Shown here piece by piece: positions 45,341 to 64,000 of a DNA stretch of 64,000 bases. Where the stretch lies: positions 1,334,286 to 1,398,285 of the forward strand of contig RPFO01000034.1 in the NCBI GenBank assembly GCA_009746045.1, given 5' to 3'. The DNA is from Mesostigma viride. Its lineage: Eukaryota; Streptophyta; Mesostigmatophyceae; Mesostigmatales; Mesostigmataceae. The position numbers and the translations under genes were made by a program. The number at the start of each line of letters is the position of its first letter. Positions within the stretch are counted from its first letter, which is position 1. The notes below the pieces were generated by a model. The model ran no database searches, was not told the origin of the DNA, and saw only the letters and a program-made list of their open reading frames with translations.

Positions 45341-45660
45341 AACGCCCTTGATGAAGTCGACGAAGATCAAAATGGTGGGGAACTCACCAGGCTGCAGGAG
45401 CGTGATCTCTTCGATGAGGCATTGCGCGACGAAGATGGCCATGCATGACGGTGTTGCGCCCAGGCCGGAACCCCATTGGGCTCTCACCAAGGCGACGGTC
45501 AAGAGCAGCTAGAACCAAGGCAGCTGAGGATGATCCTCAACTCGCATGATATTCATGCGCATGAACAGAGCTCTTGAACGTGCAGACGCAGTCACGTGTC
45601 TATTAATTAATTAATTAATGAATACAGAGCTCTTGAGCGCGCCGCCGTAGACTGGGCATC
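45341..45660 (-). pseudogene. LINE RT fragment hosting L4
   Basis: On minus this reads from the MRMILNRL region back to VAQCLIEEITLLQPGEFPTI and FVDFIKG, matching 43670-43870 of L4. It breaks off exactly at TTCATCAAGG, where the L4 endonuclease sequence begins. L4 is therefore inserted into, or recombined with, the RT of another copy. A 46-bp tail insertion (45578-45623) lies in the same fragment. Confidence 0.7.
45565..45636 (+). mobile_element. 46-bp LINE tail insertion with 13-bp target duplication
   Basis: ACAGAGCTCTTGA occurs at 45565-45577 and again at 45624-45636. Between them are 46 bases of the LINE tail (GACGCAGTCACGTGTCTATT then TTAA units). Removing insert and one copy restores the LINE RT sequence. 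This shows the family makes 10-13 bp duplications and that the TTAA-type run is its 3' end. Confidence 0.85.
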
Positions 45661-45990
45661 GACATGCATGCGTTACCCTAGACCGGACGGGCTCACACCT
45701 GGGCAGCGCCTCCTGGTTTAATTGTCTGTAATGGTGGAGGCAGATGACTGGTGAAGATCGGTCGGGTGGCAGGTGGTAATGAAGGACACCGTCCCCAAGT
45801 CGGTAGGGGCTCCGCGTGTGACCCACTTTGACAACCGTAGTGATTTGGGCTGTGGTGACCGCAATAACCCTGTAAGTAGAAATTAGATAGCTAGATCCAT
45901 CCACCCCATCTCCTTACCCTCCCACTGAGGACTTCTGCTCACGTGCCACATGCAGTCGAATACGTGTAAATTCATCAAGGCCGCCCCGCT
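45660..45990 (+). mobile_element. LINE copy L5: 3' untranslated region
   Basis: Plus-oriented 3' region matching 12950-13330 and 14200-14480: CTGTAATGGTGGAGGCAGAT, GGGGCTCCGCGTGTGACC, CCCTGTAAGTAG, CCATCCACCCCATC and the tail TCACGTGCCACATGCAG...GTGTAAATTCAT. The tail is followed by CAAGG. No coding part is present, so it is a short 5'-truncated copy. Confidence 0.7.
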
Positions 45991-46091
45991 CAGCTTGGTA
46001 TGTGGCCCCAGTACTTACTGGGCCCCAGTACTGTGTAGAAGGGGTCCAACCCCCTCGTATAGGCCAGGAAGGTGACCTGAGCATTTAATTC

Positions 46092-46290
46092 AATGAGACA
46101 ACCAGCACAGGCCAGAAATCTGGAGTATCTGGACCATCGTAGCTCGAGCCTGCTGTAATTATCTTATCTGCGTTTTGTCGTACAGGATGATGGAAATGAT
46201 TGAAGCAGGAAATGGGTAGCCGTGTACGTTAATATTTATGGCTGGCTTATGTTCAGAGCGAGACCTAGCCGATGTAGCTAAAAAAACAAA
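46092..46290 (+). repeat. Dispersed repeat B, copy
   Basis: It begins GAGACAACCAGCACAGGCCA and ends near the GATGTAGCT phrase. It is more diverged than the copy at 36370, with several small gaps. It lies just downstream of the 3' end of the glycosyltransferase gene. Confidence 0.6.
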
Positions 46291-46558
46291 ATCGCATGAT
46301 CAGTGCTTTTGTTCCTAGCGGCAAACAGGGCACAGTACTCAGCACCATGCTGCTCAATCGCTGTCCTGCGATTCTGAGTAATCACCCTCAATTTGGAAAT
46401 AATATGTGTACGTACAGGGATGATCTTGAAGACTGAAGACGCTTTTCTGTGTAAAACTTGGCACATCAACTGGAGATGTGAGTCATGTGACCGACTTGCA
46501 ACGCGGTAGAACCATGCCCGGCCCATGAATCACTGCACAGCCAACCCATCTCACGGGC

Positions 46559-56149
<9,591 letters not shown>

Positions 56150-56159
56150 CTGTGGGGTG

Positions 56160-56494
56160 GGGTGGGGTGGGGAGTGAAATAAGGGGCCACACGTTGGTGG
56201 TGGTTTTGCCACGTGTTGATTGTGGGGGGTAAGGTTTATTAGGGGGCATATGTCACTTGATGGGGGGGCACAAGAAGTCACTGGCAAGCTGGAATGAGAT
56301 GGGGAAGCAAGTGGTTGTGCCGGGAAATAGATGGAAAGCGAGGCTTGGTGAGGGCCACCCCTCATAAGAGGGTTTTAACTAACTCATTCCAGGGTTCGCA
56401 TTCCATACAAAAGATACCCGAGACGTTTATAAAGCGCGCAAATAGAAGAGCGGGAAGCGTCAATCAGGTATTTGGTGAGGACTATATGTTGAGA
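56160..56494. other. Upstream of exon 1 found; no further exon seen
   Basis: On minus this is the C-rich acceptor tract of the first recognised exon and then ordinary sequence. I see no coding exon, though upstream exons must exist because the first recognised exon starts after an acceptor. Confidence 0.4.
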
Positions 56495-57085
56495 GAGCGA
56501 TCGCAGCAATGGTGCTCACCACTAGACACTACCGGCCAGTTAGGCTCGAAACACACGCCCTGATCAAGCAAGCTGTTTCCGGCCCCACCATCTAGGTCAT
56601 CTAGTCGCTCTACACGAAAGCCAGCCATAATTTCAATGCACAAGGCTACACATTTCCATCTCCATTCATATTCATCATCCTGAACGACTCGAACACGCGG
56701 AAAAGATAACGGCAGGCTCGAGCTACCATTAATTAATTAATTAATTAATTAGGAACATCACTCCGTTGGGAGTAAATGTAGCACATATCCCAGAGAAGGG
56801 GCATATGGCTTTTAATACATTCTAAGCTACTTCCTGCAAGGGTGGGAATGTAAACGACACTTGCTCGAGGTGCGGCAGGGCACCTGCACCCCCATGATCT
56901 ATCAAGCTATGCCCAGCTAAGGGGAAGCGTGTCATGGGGAGGGAAGATGAACATGGCTATACAAAAGCTAAGGCATGGCTTCTCAGCAGAGAGTGGCTCT
57001 CTGCGTAGTCACACCATAACTAAAGAGCTGGCATGGTCCGGACTATCCCGATTTCTGGGCTGCGTTGGTTGTCTCCTTGATATGT
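56495..57085 (-). repeat. Dispersed repeat B split by dispersed repeat A
   Basis: Minus-oriented repeat B runs from 57085 to 57028 (GGAGACAACCAACGCAGCCC to CCATG) and continues from 56728 to 56495. The 300 bases between (56729-57027) start with an (AATT)n run and contain repeat A (56790-56905), matching 150-265. Repeat A is thus inserted in repeat B. Confidence 0.65.
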
Positions 57086-57089
57086 TGGC

Positions 57090-59096
57090 ATGAAATAAGA
57101 ATAAAAAAATTGAAGGCAGAAGGAGGCTGAAGAACGGAAAGGCCTGACATGGCAAGTGTAGCACCCCAAGGAAGAGAACCATGGAGCCATCCTCTGCAGT
57201 CATCGTGTCACCAAGAGAAACTGCCTTCGTTTTTCGCAAGCCTCATGGGAAAGTGCGCGTGGGTAGCAATGGCGGGATTTCTTACTACTTTTCTTGCTTG
57301 CCACAAGTGCATCATCGTCACGGGAATGGCTGAAAAGGCGGTAACTCGGACCCAGAACTCACCATGTCGATGGGTGCTTTCGGGCTGATGTAAAAAAAAA
57401 ACAGGAAGCACCCCCCGATTTGAAGGCATGCCACCACAGCAAGCATGTACCGCCAGCTGAATACGGCGCGTCGAGCCATGATTGCTCCAACAGCAAACTA
57501 GTCCCAGCTAGTGGAGAGGGAGGGCGATGCGGGCATTAGGGGAAAGCATGTGCTAAGCCCTCGAACAGCTACAAGACAGTCCACAATACGGGAACCATAG
57601 GCTCTATTAACCGCAGGCCGTTACCCCGGCTGGCCTTTTCTAACATGAATTATTGTCGCGGACCAAGTGAAACTCTGCCGAGAACGGTAGCACAGCCAAT
57701 GCGCTTTGAGCCCTGTCACAATCGAAAAGAAGCCGTCTTGCCATTGCGTGGCCTTGCTCGGGAGATTTCTTAATAAGTGACCTGCCGGGAAAATAATAGG
57801 CCAAATTACATCCTAGCTGGATGGTTAAGCAAGGGTGAAGGTGGCAACCTTGCAGCCATCAATTGCAGAAATGGGGCCCAAGAAAGACAAGCCGCTGTCG
57901 ACGGTCACAAACTAGATAAAAATGCTGAATGCTTGAGAGTTTCTGGTGGTGGCGGTCGTCGTGCCGAAATAGGTGCCTAGTAATGGGCAAAACGCATTTG
58001 CATGAATTGCATCGCGTGAACAGCTTTATCAAGCCCTTGCCACTCGCCAGACGCCAAGTCGCCATGCGCAAGAAGTGCCTGCCGCTGTCGCCACGTGCCC
58101 CATGCTTTGAATGCTTGAAAAAGGGAAAGCAAACGAAGAACGTTCTACTGAAACACTTCAACAAGTAGAAAATATGAGAGCCGGGAGAAAAAGATTTTCC
58201 CAAACATTTACATAGTGGTGAATTCGCGTTGGTTTCCCCGAAAACCTTCAACCCTGTTATTGTCGTACCATCCTTGCCGCAGAGTCGGGTGTTTTGCGCC
58301 AAGATCTGCCTTCAAAGTAGTATAATCCAATGGAAATGCTCTAATTGCGTCCCCTCTTCACACGCTGTCCAAAAAATTGGCTTGGCAAATTCTTCGAAAT
58401 GTGAGCCGCCAGATCAATATCTGACCAATATCTGACATGACAGGTGCTCCCAATCTGTCGCGAGACTGACACGCGTTATTACTAGCACTGGCAGACATGT
58501 TGAGTGACTTGAGTTGAGTCCAGTACATGATTGTATTGCACGCACCAATGGACACAAGCTGTATCCACGACCGCGTCGACAATAATTAGCTACAGTAGTG
58601 TATCCAAGGTTGCCACTTGCCACTTGCCCCCCCGATGGAATTTACAGTAGTGGCGCGGCGCCGTACTAAGTTTGCCCAGGGACGCCTGGTGCGTGGCTAC
58701 GTTTCTTACCGGTTGTCGGGTCGCATACAGAAAATGAGCTCCCCCCTCCAACGGTACACATGTTGCCTGGGGCTTCCAGCCATGGCATTTCACGTCTCGT
58801 TCCCTGGAGCACGCTGGGCATCGGAACTTCCCTAGCTCCCCTAATATTTACCGGATGAAAACCCGACTTTTGAGCTTGTACATTGAACGAATGCAAAATA
58901 TTGTCATTTGCAAGCCAGTGTTTACAGGGGCTGAATTGCGTTCGGTTTAACTGCCGGCTCAGTAAGCAGGCCGCGGCTTGGCTGGAGCACGCAAGGAAGG
59001 ATGCGGGTTGCGAAAAGATTTAGGCGGTACTGAATAAACAGAATTCTGGGCTGATCAGTTTGCGGAGGTCTTTGAAGGTCAGCTGATCAAAATTTC
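57090..59096. other. Intergenic region between divergent genes; no firm gene
   Basis: It separates the minus-strand glycosyltransferase gene from the plus-strand membrane protein gene and should hold both promoters and missing 5' exons. Candidate pieces: a minus frame from ATG at 57203 with a strongly hydrophobic FPFFSLLLPSIFLFLFHAN, and a plus frame 57980-58168 (basic, starting MGKTHLHEL and ending at TAG). Neither has a usable splice donor or a family match. No TATA box could be tied to a start. Confidence 0.35.
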
Positions 59097-61419
59097 ATGT
59101 ACATGCGGTGCCACAGGCCGCTAGCTGCGGCTTTAGCGGTGATCTCGTTGCTCTCGTTGGCGCTGCCGTCACATGGTAAGCATGTGTATAAATATAAAAG
59201 ACATCTAACCGAGCATTGATCATTTTCTTCGGGACTCCGACAACCATTAAGCTTTTGTCCCTATTCACGCGGTTCCACAGAAAGACTTCAAAGCGGCTCT
59301 CCTTTAGCTTTATTCATGGCAGGAAGTATGGCAGGGTGCTTAGTCTGAATTTATTTCTAGGCATGCAGTAACTGGCAGTATTAGAAGCCTGAAAGCATGA
59401 GATGGTAGCCGATTCTTAGTGCCGCTGCTGGTTGGCTTTGCGGTCTCCAGACGGTGACAGTACGGGTTTCATACTGGCGCTGTGAGAATCTCACGTATTC
59501 AGCTTTTTTTTCTTTGATACCGAGTTTGGTTTCCTTTTCATACTAATCTTGAATTCCTTGGATCACCTTGCCTATTTAATTTTTCTCTTCCCTACTTGCC
59601 AGCCGATGTGGTCTACTTGGAATCGTTGGAGATATTCCAAACACATGAGATCCTGGCAGACCCAACCGTGTACCTGTAAGTTGTGCCAATGATTGCACAC
59701 CTGTTAATGATGAATGCAGCTGCCCGGTAAGCTGTCCCTTGTATGAGGGATTTGTGTCAGCATGGGCTGTTGTGCCTGGAAACACTGGGGTTGGGTTGTG
59801 TCCCTGCTATGTTGGCACTTTTTACTGGTTACATCATCGGTATCATGTTTGCAGCTTGCCAGTGACAGAGATGTTATCCTTAAGCACGGGATGTTATCCT
59901 GAGGCACGGTGGATTTAATCAGCAGACTGTGTCTTGCAGTGAAGGTTCCATCACACCATGGCAAGGTTAATCCTCTGGGGCACCTGCACTCCCTTGTGCA
60001 CTATGAACGCAATAGGCATGAGCAGCATGACCTGACTGCAATACTATCTTGGATAGGTCGAGGATGAAATGTCAGAAGGCATGGGAGAGAGAATGGCTGC
60101 GTTGGGAGCGATGCACTTACGTTTGAAATGTTCAGATTTTGGATTTGGGAATGCTAGGTCCATTCCCTTTTTCCATGGTTAGGGATGATTTTGGGGACCC
60201 TTGTAGCTTTTTCATTGATAGTGGGAAATGCCCGCGTTTGTTTAGTGTGTTTTATGGGGCTGGCGATAGCTGGAATTTTGGTGGTTGTGTGGAAGTTATA
60301 CATGTTTCTGGCATCGTATAGTACCAGGTTATCTGTGCTGGCTATTAGAGACGAGGTTGCTGCAAAATCTTTTTGCTGGTTGTTTTTTTTAGCCATCTTT
60401 TTGCGGTATGCATGATGGCCATGCGGGTTGCATGGGAAATGGCATCCCTTGTCGTGCACGAGTTGAGGATGGATTGAGGCCTTTATTTGGAGTATGATTG
60501 GCCTTGCGTCCTTGGGATTGTGAAGCGAGATGATCGGGTGGGATAATAAGAATACTGTCTCTGGGATGGTTCTCCAGTTGTCAGGGACATTTCCTTGGCC
60601 AGGAGACAACTTGAAGAGTCCTGTTGATTTTGGAAATCGTCTGGGTTGGTAGTTTAGGCTGGCGCCAGTGGTGGGAGAACTTTCAAAAGACTGCTACTGT
60701 TATGCTGTTGAAGGCACAAGGCTCTTGAAGGCACCAGCCTTGCCTTGTTTCCTTTGTCCACAAGGTCATGCTCTGTCTCCGGTCCGCCGTGCAAAAATGG
60801 GCTGTATGTTTGCCTGGAAGCCCTCACGTTGTGTAGGTGTTTGGAAAACGGCTTTTGGATGGACCTAGCTCCATCCTGACGCCTCATCGCAAACACGTTT
60901 CCGTTGCATCACCTTGCCTCACCTCGTCTCCTCTCTTTTCTCGCCTTGTCTCCCCTTGTCTCCCCATCTCGTCTTTTTCCTGCACCGCGTCCTCTTGTGG
61001 CCCCCCGGCAGCTTTTGCGATGGGGGCGACCGCATCTACTTCCCGCAGGTCAGGCTGGCCAATGTCACATACAGCTTTGCGCACAACGAGACGTGGCAGC
61101 CAGTGGCCAACCTAAGCGTGAACGCGCCATGCATCCACTGCGGCTTCCTCGAGGAGGATACCATCAAGACGGATGACGTGTTTGGGCACTTCCAGCTCTG
61201 CCGGTGAGCACCGATCCCTCTCCGCATGTCAGCCGCATCACACAGTCTTTGCAAGGAAATCACTGTTCAAAGGGAACAATATTTTCGTAAAGTGGTCGAC
61301 TGTCAAATTTATAGGTGCTGGCTCGGGCACACTGCAGTTTTGTGAGGATGTACTTGGAAGGAATATGGATGCTGAAGTGAAGGGGAAGGAAAGGGGAGGG
61401 GAAGGAAAGGGGAAGGAAA

Positions 61420-61460
<41 letters not shown>

Positions 61461-62944
61461 GGGGGAGGGGGGGGGGGGGGGAGGGGGGGGGGAGGGGAGG
61501 GGGAGGGGGAGGGGGAGGGGGGGGGGGAGGGGAGGGGGGAGGGGGAGGGGAGGGGAGGGGAGGGGGAGGGGGGGGAGGGGAGGGGAGGGGGGGAGGGGAG
61601 GGGAGGGGGAGGGGGAGGGGAGGGGGAGGGGGAGGGGAGGGGAGGGGGAGGGGGAGGGGGAGGGGGAGGGAGGGGGAGGGGGAGGGGAGGGGAGGAGGGG
61701 AGGGGAGGGGGAGGGGGAGGGGGAGGGGGAGGGGGAGGGGAGGGGGAGGGGAGGGGGAGGGGGAGGGGAGGGGGAGGGGGAGGGGAGGGGAGGGAGAGGG
61801 ACGGGGAGGGGAGGGGAGGGGATAGAAAGGGGTAAGAACAGGGTGGATAGGAAGCTGTATACAGACATGGATGCACAGGTGGATGCAAACGTGGGTAGGG
61901 GGGCATGCAAAGATCTGAATGCGTGAAAAGCCGGATGCTTGGGAGGATGGAACAGGCTAAGGGTCTAAATTACACCGCTCCAATGGAATTACGAGGGGGG
62001 CTTTGATGTGGGAGTGGCTGTAGCAGACATTGGCCTGTTTCTTTGCCCCCCTTGACCCTGGGTTGCCATACACTGCACTTCCTTTTTCCCCACACTTACA
62101 CCGTTGGCTCTCAACTGCTGCCATGACATGCGCCTTGGGGTGGGATAGCTGCTGTGCCATCCGCGCTCGCCATCCCCGCCTTGCGCGACCCTCACAGGCG
62201 CATGACAGCCTTGGCACTGAGCCGAACACGTGAATGAAATGAGTATTATCCCTAGCAACCGGCACAGTCTTTTGGTGTGCGTCGCCGCCTCGTTTCGCAA
62301 GAAGTACCTCCCATTATCCCTTTCATTTATGTGTCAACCCCCCACCCCCCACCCCCCACCTGTGGCTCCTCGGCCCCAATCATCCCGCCCCATCCCCTCC
62401 CCCCACCACCATTTTACCCCATGGCCCGCATGCGGCAGGCCGGACTTTAAGCGGGGCCTGGGCGGCCATGTGGAGAAGGGTTGGGCAATCCAATCGCGCG
62501 TGGATGAGTTCACCGCCTCCTTCAGCTGCATGGAGTGCGCCAGTAAGTGTGGCAGCTGTTATGGTTTTGGTGGCATGCGGGGTTGATTGTATACAGAGTG
62601 AGGGGCACGTTGTTGGGGGCGTGGGGCATGGTGCATTGGCCATGGTTTGTGCTGCATTGGATGTGCAGCATGGGGTGCCAGGCCTGGAGCTGTGGTTCCA
62701 GGCCTGTTCCCGCTTTCCAGGCATGGCGTTGTAACGGCTACGAGAGCACTGCCTGTTCTGGCTCTGTAGTGAATGATTCGTTTCCCATTTTCCCTAGATT
62801 TTGAAACCTTCTTTCTGGTAAGGATATGCTGCAGTACAGATATCTAAAACTCCCTCAGATTGTTACTGGTCCATAGTGTTCCACGTTGTGCCACCTTGCC
62901 GGTTCACCTCCTGCCTACTGACCCAGCTGCGGGTTACTTCTGGT

Positions 62945-62977
<33 letters not shown>

Positions 62978-63378
62978 TTGTTGTTGTGACACTTCCTTCA
63001 ATGCATCTCTCTCTCTCCCCCCCCCCCGCCCCCCCCGCATGCTTGATGCCCCACTGTCGCCCCCCCACCCACACACAACCCCCGCACCCTTTCAATGGAT
63101 ACCCACCAGATGCCACGGACATGGCTGACGACACCGAGAAGACTGAGGACACGAGCGCCGACGATGAGGATGGCGGCACGAGCAAGTTCATGATCGGCGT
63201 GTTCATCATCGCCGCGTGCGTGGGCGGCGTGTTCCTTGGTATCGCCATAATGAAGCTGGTGCGCATCATCCAGGAGAAGCGGCGCATGCGGCAGATGGCG
63301 CGGTTCGAGCTGCTGTACGTCGACGGCAGCTCGTTTGACATTGATGGGAGCGGCGTGGACCCCTATGGCGAGATCTGA
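59097..63378 (+). CDS. Type I membrane protein of a plant-conserved uncharacterised family, 5 exons
   Basis: Exons: 59097-59175, 59603-59675, 61012-61203, 62439-62542, 63110-63378 (TGA 63376-63378). All introns are GT-AG and phases match, giving 238 residues from ATG 59097. Residues 1-27 are a signal peptide (RPLAAALAVISLLSLALPSHA). The lumenal part has VVYLESLEIFQTHE, a YSFAHNETWQPV segment, Cys pairs C91/C94 and C145/C148 plus C53 and C114, and four N-glycosylation sequons (Asn68, 76, 84, 150). An acidic linker (153-170) precedes one membrane helix (FMIGVFIIAACVGGVFLGIA, 176-195), a basic stop-transfer segment (EKRRMRQ) and a short cytosolic tail ending VDPYGEI. The pattern SIxIFxTHE, WQPL, CxxCG, DDVF, FxCxxC is one I recall from a land-plant family of unknown function, which supports a green-lineage genome. 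Function unknown; location secretory pathway or plasma membrane. Confidence 0.85.
61378..61822. repeat. Poly-G and (GGGGA)n array in intron 3
   Basis: A G run of about 40 (61421-61459) followed by degenerate GGGGA/GGGGGA units. It lies in the intron between exons 61012-61203 and 62439-62542. Gly/Glu frames on plus and Pro/Ser frames on minus are artefacts. G-quadruplex formation is likely from the base pattern. Confidence 0.95.
62947..63040. repeat. (TG)n and C-runs in intron 4
   Basis: A short TG/CG array (62947-62973), then (CT)n and C runs to 63037. These form part of the pyrimidine-rich stretch before the last exon's acceptor at 63109. Confidence 0.9.
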
Positions 63379-64000
63379 GGGGTGGTCCCTGAAGGTGGAC
63401 TCCTATGGGGAGATAAGGGGGTGGAGCATTATGGGGAGATATGAGTGGTGGACCCAGTGTTATGGGGAGATATGAAGGGGGGAGCCTGATGGGTGGGTGG
63501 GGGGTGGGCGAGGGGTGGACTTTTGTGAGGGGATATAAGGAGCGGTCCGTTCTGGGGAGAACCAGGAGCGGGCTTGTGTGGTAAGACATGAGGCCCTCCC
63601 TCAGCCTGGTATGGCGATGTGAGGGGTACCAGGTTCTCCATTGTACCGTACCTGTGCGGTGGCTGGTGCGGGGAGGAGCATTTGGAGGAGGATTTGACAT
63701 GCGGCGGGCAAGCGGGAGCATGATGCGATCCGGTGGGTCCGATGGGGGGATCGGGGGCGTCGGGGTGGGTCAAGAGAAGATGTGAGAGGGTTCAACAAGG
63801 TCTGGCTGGTGAAGTGGGGCTGGAGTTGACTGCAACAGCGGGGGGGATGTTGAGCGCATGGCACAGTGAAGGGGTTCTTTAGCTGGATATGGGGTCGGTG
63901 CAGCCGCTCAATCGCGTGGCATCACCCGGGGTTGGCATCGGGTGCCACTTTCCCTTGGACTCATCGATTTCGATGCGGCGTTTCCGCATCCGTGAGGGTG
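63379..64000. other. Downstream of the membrane protein gene; degenerate copies of its coding end
   Basis: TATGGCGAGAT of the last codons (63364) recurs as TATGGGGAGAT at 63404, 63430 and 63461, each followed by a TGA/TAA-like and GGTGG context. The rest is G-rich with no gene. Minus-strand Pro/His frames are compositional. Confidence 0.6.

Noticed and set aside
57009-57239. Hydrophobic frame as first exon (membrane anchor) of the glycosyltransferase
   Set aside because: No GT donor in a usable position and the 3' part is dispersed repeat B; kept only as a weak candidate.
60139-60415. Hydrophobic plus-strand frames in intron 2 of the membrane protein gene
   Set aside because: T/G-rich intron sequence; the flanking exons join in phase without it.
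61173-61910. Gly/Glu- and Pro/Ser-rich frames of over 200 codons
   Set aside because: GGGGA low-complexity sequence inside a confirmed intron.

Overview
This 64 kb window comes from a nuclear eukaryotic genome. It contains spliced genes with GT-AG introns, Ty3/gypsy and LINE retrotransposons, CACTA-type DNA transposons and long microsatellites. I see no bacterial gene organisation, rRNA, tRNA or CRISPR array. A plant-like membrane protein at the right end, a plant-type CACTA protein domain and a retrotransposon that carries a cytosine methyltransferase together suggest a green-lineage organism, most likely an alga. That assignment is inference, not proof.

Left part (1-14.5 kb): two diverged copies of a C-rich CCCA repeat block (about 0.33-2.05 and 3.99-5.56 kb), the right end of a CACTA element (ends 6839), a decayed LINE ORF1 region on the minus strand (7.0-9.5 kb), then two plus-strand copies of one LINE family (11.67-13.34 and 13.35-14.49 kb).

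Middle-left (14.5-25 kb): the 3' region of the second LINE copy holds a giant (CCCAT)n array. A 5.68 kb CACTA element (14827-20502) is inserted inside the array with a 2-bp AT target duplication. After the array come more LINE tails, an unidentified GC-rich block with long minus-strand frames, and another LINE fragment.

Middle (26-46 kb): a decayed Ty3/gypsy element ordered gag, protease, C5 cytosine methyltransferase, reverse transcriptase, RNase H, integrase. The methyltransferase reading frame is split by a terminal-inverted-repeat element (29866-39483) with a 3-bp TGT duplication. Removing the insert and one TGT restores the frame exactly. That element has arms built of inverted 173-bp tandem repeats and a gene ending in a Tudor-like domain. 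Its right arm is in turn split by a second CACTA element (34893-39297, 2-bp TG duplication) that encodes a DUF4216-like protein. The gypsy integrase ends abruptly at a minus-strand LINE (43.1-45.3 kb), which itself lies in another LINE copy. This gives at least three levels of nesting.

Right part (46-63.4 kb): two host genes transcribed divergently. On the minus strand (46559-56149 and beyond) 11 exons join in phase to a 704-residue C-terminal part of a family 2 glycosyltransferase with a helical TPR-like region, a carbohydrate-binding-like beta domain and a short Cys-rich tail. On the plus strand (59097-63378) five exons give a complete 238-residue type I membrane protein. The glycosyltransferase gene shows a repeated oddity: in about six of its ten introns the exon end plus 5' splice site has been copied several times into the adjacent intron.
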